Source: CAVQMB01 sp963713445 | GTDB taxonomy: Bacteria > Pseudomonadota > Gammaproteobacteria > Competibacterales > Competibacteraceae | Assembly (NCBI GenBank): GCA_963713445.1 | Contig: CAVQMB010000024.1 | Span: forward strand, 1-64,000 | Length of the DNA: 64,000 nucleotides | Direction: 5' to 3' | Part shown: positions 27,215 to 34,434 of the stretch, piece after piece | Position numbering within the stretch: the first letter of the stretch is position 1 | How the letters are laid out: each line of letters starts with the position of its first letter | Translations under genes and position numbers: made by a program | The notes under the pieces: generated by a model | Databases searched by the model: none | What the model saw: the letters and a program-made list of their open reading frames with translations, nothing else | Told to the model about the DNA's origin: nothing

Positions 27215-28885
27215 ATGACGGAAAGTTTCGCTGAGCTGTTTGAGCAGAGCCTAAACGAGAACCAGATGCAACCCGGTGCCATCGTGATGGGCACCGTTGT
27301 CGAGGTTCGCGACGACATGGTGGTCGTCAACGCCGGCCTCAAGTCGGAAGGGCTTATCCCCATTGAGCAGTTCTTCAATGAGAACGGCGAACTCGAAGTG
27401 GCGGTGGGCCAGGAGGTCGAGGTCGCGCTGGACGCAGTCGAAGACGGCTTCGGCGAGACCCGGCTGTCGCGCGAAAAGGCCAAACGCGCGAAAGTCTGGA
27501 ACATGCTGGAGAAGGCTTTCGAGGCCGACGAAATCGTCCACGGCGTCATCAGCGGCAAGGTTAAGGGCGGTTTCACTGTCGACATCGGTGAAATCCGAGC
27601 CTTCCTGCCTGGCTCCCTGGTGGACGTGCGACCGGTTCGGGATGCCTCTTATCTGGAAGGCAAAGAGCTCGAGTTCAAGGTCATCAAGCTCGACCAGCGC
27701 CGCAACAACGTGGTGGTATCGCGCCGCGCAGTAGTGGAGCAGGAATACAGTGCCGAGCGGGAAGCGCTGCTGGAAAGCCTGCACGAAGGACAGGTCCTCA
27801 AAGGCGTGGTCAAGAATCTGACCGATTATGGCGCATTCCTGGATCTGGGCGGCATCGACGGTCTGTTGCATATCACGGACATGGCCTGGCGTCGGGTCAA
27901 GCATCCCTCCGAGGTCGTCAACGTGGGCGACGAGATCGAGATCAAGGTGCTCAAGTTCGACCGCGAGCGCAATCGGGTGTCGCTCGGTCTCAAGCAGCTC
28001 GGCGAGGATCCCTGGGAAGACATTACCCGTCGCTACCCGGTCGGCACTCGATTGTTCGGCAAAGTCACTAACATTGCCGACTACGGGTGTTTCGTGGAAG
28101 TCGAGGAAGGCGTCGAGGGGCTGGTCCACATCTCCGAGATGGACTGGACCAACAAGAACGTCAACCCGTACAAGATGGTTACGGTGGGCGACGAGGTCGA
28201 GGTCATGGTACTCGACATCGACGAGGAGCGGCGCCGTATCTCACTCGGCATGAAGCAGTGCTCGGCCAATCCATGGGAAGACTTTGCGGCATCCCGCCAG
28301 AAAGGCGATCGGGTCAGCGGCAAAATCAAGTCGATCACTGACTTCGGTATTTTCGTCGGCCTGGACGGCAACATTGACGGCCTGGTGCACCTGTCGGACA
28401 TCTCCTGGAGCATCCCGGGTGAAGATGCCATCCGGGATTACCGCAAGGGTCAGGAAGTCGACGCTGTGGTGCTGGCGGTCGACGCCGAGCGTGAACGTAT
28501 TTCGCTGGGTATCAAGCAGCTCGACAAGGATCCCTTCTCAAACTACGTTGCCGAGCATCCCAAAGGCAGCATCGTCACCGGCACCATCAGTACCGTGGAC
28601 GCCAAGGGTGCGGTGGTCGATCTGGGCAATGGCATCGAGGGCATGCTACGGGTGTCCGATATCGCACGCGAGCGGATCGAGGATGCCCGCAACGTGCTCA
28701 AATCCGGCGATGAGGTCGAAGCCAAGTTCGTCAACGTTGACAAGAAGAACCGGGCCATCACGCTGTCGATCAAGGCCAAGGAAGCGGCCGAGGAAGCGGA
28801 AGTCATTCAGGACTATACGCGCAAATCCGGTACCGGTACCGCCACGCTGGGCGACATTCTCAAGGAACAGATGGGCAAGGACTAA
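27215..28885 (+). CDS. rpsA: 30S ribosomal protein S1
   Basis: S1 binds mRNA at the 30S platform and helps start translation on structured messages. The 556-residue protein has the standard six OB-fold S1 repeats. Repeats 1-2 dock on the ribosome, and repeats 3-6 show the typical VKNLTDYGAFLDLGGIDGLLH, VTNIADYGCFVEVEEGVEGL and IKSITDFGIFVGLDGNIDGL blocks. Length and start (MTESFAELFEQSL) are as in E. coli. It lies between cmk and ihfB as is usual. Confidence 0.98.
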   Translation: MTESFAELFEQSLNENQMQPGAIVMGTVVEVRDDMVVVNAGLKSEGLIPIEQFFNENGELEVAVGQEVEVALDAVEDGFGETRLSREKAKRAKVWNMLEKAFEADEIVHGVISGKVKGGFTVDIGEIRAFLPGSLVDVRPVRDASYLEGKELEFKVIKLDQRRNNVVVSRRAVVEQEYSAEREALLESLHEGQVLKGVVKNLTDYGAFLDLGGIDGLLHITDMAWRRVKHPSEVVNVGDEIEIKVLKFDRERNRVSLGLKQLGEDPWEDITRRYPVGTRLFGKVTNIADYGCFVEVEEGVEGLVHISEMDWTNKNVNPYKMVTVGDEVEVMVLDIDEERRRISLGMKQCSANPWEDFAASRQKGDRVSGKIKSITDFGIFVGLDGNIDGLVHLSDISWSIPGEDAIRDYRKGQEVDAVVLAVDAERERISLGIKQLDKDPFSNYVAEHPKGSIVTGTISTVDAKGAVVDLGNGIEGMLRVSDIARERIEDARNVLKSGDEVEAKFVNVDKKNRAITLSIKAKEAAEEAEVIQDYTRKSGTGTATLGDILKEQMGKD

Positions 28886-28891
28886 GACCGG

Positions 28892-28927
28892 AGGCGAGGC
28901 CACGGTTCTGGCGCCGTGGTCTCGCCT
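28892..28927 (+). promoter_or_regulatory. Long hairpin between rpsA and ihfB
   Basis: A 14-bp stem (28892-28905 with 28914-28927, one G-U wobble, 8-nt loop) lies 7 bp after the rpsA stop. No T-run follows, so it may be an attenuator or an mRNA-stabilising structure that keeps S1 levels above IHF rather than a full terminator. Confidence 0.5.
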
Positions 28928-28973
28928 GCCGTATTATGCCGCCTCCCGTAAAACCAAGCCCAGGTGATCCGCG

Positions 28974-29279
28974 ATGACGAAGTCGGAACTGATCGAAGTC
29001 CTCGCTCACAAAAACAGCGATTTGCCGTTCAAGGATGTGGAACACGCTGTCAAAACCCTGCTGGAACACATGAGCGAATCCTTGGCCAACGGCGAGCGGA
29101 TCGAGATCCGCGGTTTCGGCAGCTTCTCCCTGCACTACCGACCACCGCGCCTCGGGCGCAATCCCAAGACCGGGGAAACAGTCGCACTGACCGGAAAGCA
29201 CGTTCCCCACTTCAAGCCCGGCAAGGAACTGCGCAATCGGGTCAACAAGTTTGAGCATGCCGACGCGACCTACGCCTGA
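28974..29279 (+). CDS. ihfB: Integration host factor subunit beta
   Basis: IhfB pairs with IhfA to bend DNA sharply at specific sites. The 101-residue protein has MTKSELIEVLAHKN, the helical dimer region and the DNA-binding arms EIRGFGSFSLHYRPPRLGRNPKTGE, with the intercalating proline at the arm tip (RNPKTGE). VPHFKPGKELR is typical. A strong terminator follows at 29303. Confidence 0.96.
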   Translation: MTKSELIEVLAHKNSDLPFKDVEHAVKTLLEHMSESLANGERIEIRGFGSFSLHYRPPRLGRNPKTGETVALTGKHVPHFKPGKELRNRVNKFEHADATYA

Positions 29280-29302
29280 TCGTCACAAGTCACATGGTCA
29301 CG

Positions 29303-29326
29303 AAACCCACCACTGGTGGGTTTTTT
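29303..29326 (+). terminator. Intrinsic terminator after ihfB
   Basis: AAACCCACC (29303-29311) and GGTGGGTTT (29315-29323) form a 9-bp stem with loop ACT, running into TTTTTT (29321-29326). It lies 24 bp after the ihfB stop and ends the long gyrA-to-ihfB transcript direction. Confidence 0.9.
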
Positions 29327-29415
29327 CGTTTAGGTCTGTACGCCGACCGAACCCCATGGCAAGATAATGCGTTCCGCAGTAATCAAAATGTAACTGCCAC
29401 ACTTCGGCTACCACC

Positions 29416-30624
29416 ATGCCGGTTCTGTTGCTGGAAGGCCTCACCAACGCAGTCAGCCTGTTCTGGCTCCTGTTGCCGTTAGCGGCTGCATCGGGCTGGT
29501 GGTTAGCACGCCGCGCCCAGCGCCGCGAAATACACAAACCTACCCGGGCCGACTACTTTCGCGGACTAAGCTATCTGCTGGACGACAAACCGGATCAGGC
29601 TCTGGAGGTATTCGCCCAAATGGCCGAGCATGATCATGTTGCGGTCGAAACCCAACTGACTCTCGGTCATTTATTCCGCCGTCGGGGCGAAGTGCAGCGA
29701 GCCATTCACATCCATCACAGCCTGACCACCCGCAGCCATCTCACCACTGTGCAACGCCAGCGCGCGATTCTGGAACTGGCCGAGGACTACATGCGCGCGG
29801 GCCTGTTCGATCGCGCCGAGGCTCTGTATCGGGGTCTGATCGAGCAACCCACCCGCGGCAGCCACAACGCGGTCGCGCTCAACCGCATTATCAAGATCTA
29901 CGAACAGGAAAAGGACTGGCGTCAAGCCATTGTCCACTGCGATCTATTGGAACGGCTGACCGGTCAGGTGCGCAAGATCGAAGCCGCGCATTACTGTTGT
30001 GAACTGGCCGTTGAAGCCCTGCAACAGCACCAGCCGGAAACGGCCTCAAGACACTTGCAAGAAGCCCTGCGACGGGACGCGGGTTGCGCCCGCGCCAACC
30101 TGCTGCGGGCGCAGCTGGCAATGGATCAGGGCGATCACTTGGGCGCCGTACAAACACTGACCGCCATTGAGCGCCAGCAACCTGCGCTGCTCAGCGAAAC
30201 CCTGGAACCCCTGGCACATTGCTATGCCGAATTAGCCCGGCCAGAGGCCTTCAGTGCCTGGCTGCAAGCCGCCCACTCGCGCCACCCGTACAGTTGGCTG
30301 ACCACCAGTCTGGCCCGTCATATCGCCCAAACCGAGGGCACCGCGCCGGCACTCGATTTCCTGACTGAACAACTTCAGCGTCGCCCCAGCTTCGCCGGTT
30401 TGCGTGCGTTACTGGAGCTGAAACTGAACCAGGGGGGAGGCCATGACACAGACCTCGAAACCCTCTGCCGGACCAGCACAAGCCTGCTCGATAGCGCACT
30501 CCATTACCGCTGCGACCAGTGCGGTTTCACGGTCAAAACCCTGAACTGGCAGTGCCCGAGCTGCAAGAACTGGCAGACCATTATCCCGCTGCCTGATCTG
30601 ACCTGCCGCAGCGACAAGCCCTGA
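29416..30624 (+). CDS. lapB: LPS assembly regulator LapB (YciM)
   Basis: LapB is an inner-membrane protein that presents LpxC to FtsH, limiting lipopolysaccharide synthesis. The 402-residue protein has an N-terminal membrane helix (about 12-32). TPR repeats follow (DYFRGLSYLLDDKPDQALEVF, LGHLFRRRGEVQRAI, YMRAGLFDRAEALYRGL and others). A C-terminal rubredoxin-like metal site (CDQCGF and CPSCKNW) ends it. lapA, usually just upstream, is absent. pyrF follows after 8 bp as usual. Confidence 0.94.
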   Translation: MPVLLLEGLTNAVSLFWLLLPLAAASGWWLARRAQRREIHKPTRADYFRGLSYLLDDKPDQALEVFAQMAEHDHVAVETQLTLGHLFRRRGEVQRAIHIHHSLTTRSHLTTVQRQRAILELAEDYMRAGLFDRAEALYRGLIEQPTRGSHNAVALNRIIKIYEQEKDWRQAIVHCDLLERLTGQVRKIEAAHYCCELAVEALQQHQPETASRHLQEALRRDAGCARANLLRAQLAMDQGDHLGAVQTLTAIERQQPALLSETLEPLAHCYAELARPEAFSAWLQAAHSRHPYSWLTTSLARHIAQTEGTAPALDFLTEQLQRRPSFAGLRALLELKLNQGGGHDTDLETLCRTSTSLLDSALHYRCDQCGFTVKTLNWQCPSCKNWQTIIPLPDLTCRSDKP

Positions 30625-30632
30625 GTGAATTC

Positions 30633-31355
30633 GTGCCCCCCCGTACGCCCCTAATCGTCGCGCTCGACGTCCCGGCCGCTGGTCCGGCGCTCGATCTGGC
30701 ACAGCGGCTCGACCCTGAACTGTGCCGCCTCAAGGTCGGCAAAGAATTGTTCACCCGGGCGGGTCCCGGACTGCTCGAGGCGCTGCAACGGCTCGGATTC
30801 GAAATTTTTCTGGACCTCAAGTTTCACGACATACCCAACACAGTGGCGGCCGCCTGCCGGGTTGCCGCTGAGCTCGGTGTCTGGATGCTGGACGTACATG
30901 CCTCGGGCGGACGCGCCATGCTCATGGCGGCACGGGAGGCGCTGGCGCATTTCAACCAGCCGCCGTTGCTGGTTGCAGTCACCGTACTGACCAGTCTGGC
31001 TCAGTCTGATCTGGCCGAACTCGGCTGGGCAGACACCGCTGATCAGCTGGTGCTACGCCTGGCCCGACTCGGCCAGGCATGCGGAATCGACGGGGTAGTC
31101 TGCTCAGCCCGGGAAGCAGCGCTGCTGCGCACGACTCTCGGCGGCACGCTGACTCTGGTGACTCCAGGCATCCGCCCGGCGGGCTGTGCCGACGACGACC
31201 AGCATCGTGTGATGACACCGACCGGGGCACTGGCGGCGGGCGCCAGTTACCTGGTCATCGGCCGCCCGATCACCCGCGCCAGCGACCCGTTGGCTGCTTT
31301 GCAGGAGATCATGACCAGTATCAATGTTCAGGCTGGACTTGCAAAATGGACTTAA
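30633..31355 (+). CDS. pyrF: Orotidine 5'-phosphate decarboxylase
   Basis: PyrF decarboxylates OMP to UMP, the last pyrimidine step. The 240-residue TIM barrel has PLIVALDVPAAG, LKVGKELF, the catalytic FLDLKFHDIPNTV (Lys-Asp network), MLDVHASGG, LVTPGIRP and YLVIGRPITRASDPLAAL. Start is GTG at 30633. It is co-transcribed with lapB. The inverted repeat at 31378-31397 lies just after the stop. Confidence 0.96.
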   Translation: MPPRTPLIVALDVPAAGPALDLAQRLDPELCRLKVGKELFTRAGPGLLEALQRLGFEIFLDLKFHDIPNTVAAACRVAAELGVWMLDVHASGGRAMLMAAREALAHFNQPPLLVAVTVLTSLAQSDLAELGWADTADQLVLRLARLGQACGIDGVVCSAREAALLRTTLGGTLTLVTPGIRPAGCADDDQHRVMTPTGALAAGASYLVIGRPITRASDPLAALQEIMTSINVQAGLAKWT

Positions 31356-31377
31356 TTGACTATTTTTAGTTATATTG

Positions 31378-31397
31378 CTTCTTGACAAGCCAAGAAG
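31378..31397 (+). promoter_or_regulatory. Inverted repeat between pyrF and the HhH gene
   Basis: CTTCTTG (31378-31384) and CAAGAAG (31391-31397) are perfect 7-bp arms around ACAAGC, in an AT-rich 78-bp gap. It could be an operator or a weak terminator of pyrF; no T-run follows. Confidence 0.35.
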
Positions 31398-31433
31398 TGA
31401 TATCCGGGAAACCTCATTGATTAAGGAGTAATC

Positions 31434-31760
31434 ATGATGACATTCCGCACGCTATTAGTCGGTCTGCTGTTCGCGGTTCTGGTCAACCCGGCGTTCGCCC
31501 AGACCATCAACATCAATACCGCGTCGGCCAAGCAGATCAGCACCGCCCTATCCGGCGTTGGGCCGAAGAAAGCTGAAGCCATTGTTCAATACCGCAAGGC
31601 GCACGACCCCTTCAAATCGTTGCAGGATCTGCAGAAAGTAAAGGGCATAGGACCCAAAACGGCCGCCGACAACAAGGCCGTGATCCGTTTTAGTGACAAA
31701 GCCGGTAGTTCCGACATGGGCAGCTCAAAAAGCGGGGCCGGCAACGACTCGTCATCCTAA
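31434..31760 (+). CDS. ComEA-like helix-hairpin-helix protein with signal peptide
   Basis: The 108-residue exported protein has a signal peptide (residues 1-22, cleavage after NPAFA). One ComEA-type double HhH domain follows: ININTASAKQISTALSGVGPKKAEAIVQYR and LQDLQKVKGIGPKTAADNKAVIRF. A Ser/Gly-rich tail ends it. Such small proteins bind DNA in the periplasm and can pull it in during natural transformation. comEC lies 2.7 kb downstream. An AAGGAG site at 31423-31428 serves either ATG at 31434 or ATG at 31437. Confidence 0.88.
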   Translation: MMTFRTLLVGLLFAVLVNPAFAQTININTASAKQISTALSGVGPKKAEAIVQYRKAHDPFKSLQDLQKVKGIGPKTAADNKAVIRFSDKAGSSDMGSSKSGAGNDSSS

Positions 31761-31876
31761 TTTGTTCCCACCATCACAATCCATTAGACTCGATTATCGG
31801 GCCGCGCGTGACGCGGCCCGTGTCACGTCGGTCCCGTCTGTCTGCTGGCCTGCTGCTGCCCACCGGAATTTGCTGA

Positions 31877-33124
31877 ATGTTTCGCCCGCTGGAGCTTTAC
31901 ATCGGTCTGCGCTACACCCGCGCCAAACGCCGTAACCACTTTATTTCCTTTATATCGTTGACCTCGATGCTGGGCATGGCGCTGGGTATCACCGCATTGA
32001 TCACGGTGTTATCGGTGATGAACGGCTTCGAGCAGGAGGTGCAACAACGCATTCTCAGCCTGACGCCGCATATCACTATCAGCGGCTGGGACGGCCGACT
32101 GCAGGACTGGCCTGCGGTACTAAAACGCGTCAAACAGAATAGCGAGGTGCTGGCAGGAGCGCCGTTTGTGCGCGGTGAAGCCATGCTGAACTATGGCGGA
32201 CAAGTCAGTGGCGCCTTGATCGAGGGCATTCTGCCGCGCGACGAGCGACACGTTTCCGAGTTGGCCAGCAAGATGACACAGGGTCATCTCAGCGACCTCA
32301 AGCCCGGCGGCTTCGACATCATTCTCGGACAACAGCTCGCGGCCTCGCTCGGCATCGGTGTCGGCGACAAGGTTACGGTCATTACGCCTCAGGCCAACAC
32401 CACGCCGCTGGGCACCGTGCCAGTGTTAAAACAGTTTACTGTTGTGGGCTTGTTCGCTTCTGGCATGTACGATTTCGATCGTTCCCTAGCCCTGATCCAG
32501 GTGGACGATGCGGCGCGGCTGTTCCGGCTGGGCAATACCGTCACGGGCCTGCGCCTGAAGGTGGCGGACATGTTTCAGGCTCCCCGCATCAGCCGCCAGC
32601 TGGCAGGCCGGCTCAACGGGGGTTACCAGGTCAGCAACTGGACCCAGAGTCATGCCAACTACTTCCGTGCCGTTCAGATCGAAAAAACGACGATGTTCGT
32701 CATCCTGATGCTCATTGTGGCAGTGGCCGCGTTCAACCTGGTATCCACGCTGGTCATGGTGGTTACCGACAAGCAGGCTGACATTGCCATCCTGCGCACT
32801 CTCGGCGCCTCGTCGCGCAGCATCATGGGCATCTTTATGGTCCAGGGCATCACCATCGGCCTGCTCGGCACCCTGCTCGGTCTGGCCGGAGGTTTGGCGC
32901 TGGCCTTCAATGTCTCCAGCGTCGTCGCGTTTATCGAGCGCACCTTCGGCGTGCACTTGATTGATCCGGACCTTTATCTGATTGGCAATCTGCCGTCGCA
33001 CGTGGTGCCCAGCAACGTCGCCACGATCACAATCACGGCTTTCTTACTTGCCGTACTGGCCACACTGTACCCGGCCTGGCGCGCTGCCCGCACTCAGCCG
33101 GCCGAGGCACTGCGCTATGAATAG
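31877..33124 (+). CDS. Lipoprotein-releasing ABC permease LolC/E family
   Basis: This inner-membrane permease hands outer-membrane lipoproteins to LolA using LolD ATPase energy. The 415 residues have the expected four helices: one near residue 25-45 (FISLTSMLGMALGITALITVLSVMNG), the large periplasmic MacB-type domain, then three in the C-terminal half (FVILMLIVAVAAFNLVSTLVM, GITIGLLGTLLGLAGG, ATITITAFLLAVLATLYP). It overlaps lolD by 8 bp. Only one permease gene is present instead of lolC plus lolE, so it may act as a homodimer like LolF. Confidence 0.92.
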   Translation: MFRPLELYIGLRYTRAKRRNHFISFISLTSMLGMALGITALITVLSVMNGFEQEVQQRILSLTPHITISGWDGRLQDWPAVLKRVKQNSEVLAGAPFVRGEAMLNYGGQVSGALIEGILPRDERHVSELASKMTQGHLSDLKPGGFDIILGQQLAASLGIGVGDKVTVITPQANTTPLGTVPVLKQFTVVGLFASGMYDFDRSLALIQVDDAARLFRLGNTVTGLRLKVADMFQAPRISRQLAGRLNGGYQVSNWTQSHANYFRAVQIEKTTMFVILMLIVAVAAFNLVSTLVMVVTDKQADIAILRTLGASSRSIMGIFMVQGITIGLLGTLLGLAGGLALAFNVSSVVAFIERTFGVHLIDPDLYLIGNLPSHVVPSNVATITITAFLLAVLATLYPAWRAARTQPAEALRYE

Positions 33125-33800
33125 CCCGGTATTGCAGTGCCACGGTTTGTCCAAACGCTACCGGCAGGGTGATCAGCAACTTGAGGTATTGCGCAACGTC
33201 GAGTTCATGCTGGAACGCAGCCAACGCGTTGCCATTATCGGACCTTCCGGCGCCGGCAAGAGCACGCTGCTGCAACTGCTTGGCGGTCTCGACGCCCCCA
33301 GCGCCGGCGAAGTCATCGTAGCGGGTCACAACCTCACCCGCGCTAGCGACCGCCAGCGCGACCGGCTGCGCAACCGGTTTTTCGGCTTCGTTTACCAGTT
33401 CCATCACCTGCTGGCGGAATTCAACGCCCTGGAAAATGTGGCCATGCCATTGCTCATCCGTGGTGTCAGGTCGACTGCCGCGCATGAGCAGGCCGCGGCT
33501 ATACTGGCGAAAGTCGGCCTCAGCCAGCGACTCAGTCACCGTCCGGGAGAATTATCGGGGGGCGAACGTCAGCGGGTAGCCATTGCCCGGGCTCTGGTCA
33601 CCGAACCGGCCTGCGTACTCGCCGACGAGCCGACGGGTAACCTCGACAGCGCCAACGCCGAGCAGGTTTTCGAACTGACCCTGGCTATGAACCGCGACCT
33701 GGGTACCAGCCTGGTGGTGGTCACTCACGATGTGGCGCTGGCCGAGCGCCTCGACAGTATATGGGTGCTCCGCGACGGCATCCTGCAGCGCCAGCGCTAA
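33117..33800 (+). CDS. lolD: Lipoprotein-releasing ABC ATPase LolD
   Basis: The 227-residue ATPase of the Lol exporter has Walker A GPSGAGKSTLLQLLGGLD, the Q-loop VYQFHHLLAEFNALENV (a LolD hallmark), signature LSGGERQRVAIARAL, Walker B VLADEPTGNLD and H-loop VVTHD. It starts within the permease gene. Its end overlaps the convergent DUF2062 gene by 4 bp. Confidence 0.96.
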   Translation: MNSPVLQCHGLSKRYRQGDQQLEVLRNVEFMLERSQRVAIIGPSGAGKSTLLQLLGGLDAPSAGEVIVAGHNLTRASDRQRDRLRNRFFGFVYQFHHLLAEFNALENVAMPLLIRGVRSTAAHEQAAAILAKVGLSQRLSHRPGELSGGERQRVAIARALVTEPACVLADEPTGNLDSANAEQVFELTLAMNRDLGTSLVVVTHDVALAERLDSIWVLRDGILQRQR

Positions 33801-34342
33801 CCGGGTTGACGACCGGTTCGGGCACCGTAACGGGCTCGGCGGCGGCGTACGTGCAAAACGATGTGCAGACGCCAGATCAGCCGCACCGCGGTATACGTCA
33901 GCGCACTAAGCACCAGTCCGACGGTCAGCGAGCCGAGCAGCAGGGGGCCGCCGTAGGCGCCCAGATTGCGCAGAAACCAGTCGTCAGCCGGCGACAGGTA
34001 GATCAACAGCTTGAACGGCCAGGTATGCAGCATCCAGCGACCCACCAGATAGGTCGCATAGAAGATTGGTGGCATAGTAACCGGATTGGTGATCCAGACC
34101 GTGGCGACCGCCAGCGGCAGATTGACCCGTAGCCAAAGGCTGAAGGCCGCCGCCATAATCATCTGGGTAGGCAGCGGTATGAAGGCGACAAACATACCGA
34201 CCGCCAGTCCTCCCGCTACCGAGCGTCGGTTGAGATGCCACAGATTGGGGTCATGCAGCCGATTACCGAACAGCCGCATGCTGCGATGACTGCGCAGCTT
34301 ACCGTGATCGGGCATGATACGCTTAAGGAAGCGCTTGGACAT
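33797..34342 (-). CDS. DUF2062 membrane protein
   Basis: The 181-residue protein has the DUF2062 core: an N-terminal basic part (MSKRFLKRIMPDHGKLRSHRSM), LWHLNRRSVAGGLAVGMFVAFIPLPTQM, membrane helices and WITNPVTMPPIFYATYLVG. The family function is unknown. It often sits next to lol and comEC genes in gammaproteobacteria. I chose the ATG at 34342 because the frame's long upstream extension (to 34654) lies inside comEC and lacks family features. Confidence 0.85.
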   Translation of the reverse strand: MSKRFLKRIMPDHGKLRSHRSMRLFGNRLHDPNLWHLNRRSVAGGLAVGMFVAFIPLPTQMIMAAAFSLWLRVNLPLAVATVWITNPVTMPPIFYATYLVGRWMLHTWPFKLLIYLSPADDWFLRNLGAYGGPLLLGSLTVGLVLSALTYTAVRLIWRLHIVLHVRRRRARYGARTGRQPG

Positions 34343-34434
34343 GATGACTAAAGCAAGCCAGCGGCCGGAGACAATGGCCTGAAAATATGGGGGAAAACGA
34401 TCGCTGACGCAAGTACAGCAAGCGCCACGCGGCG

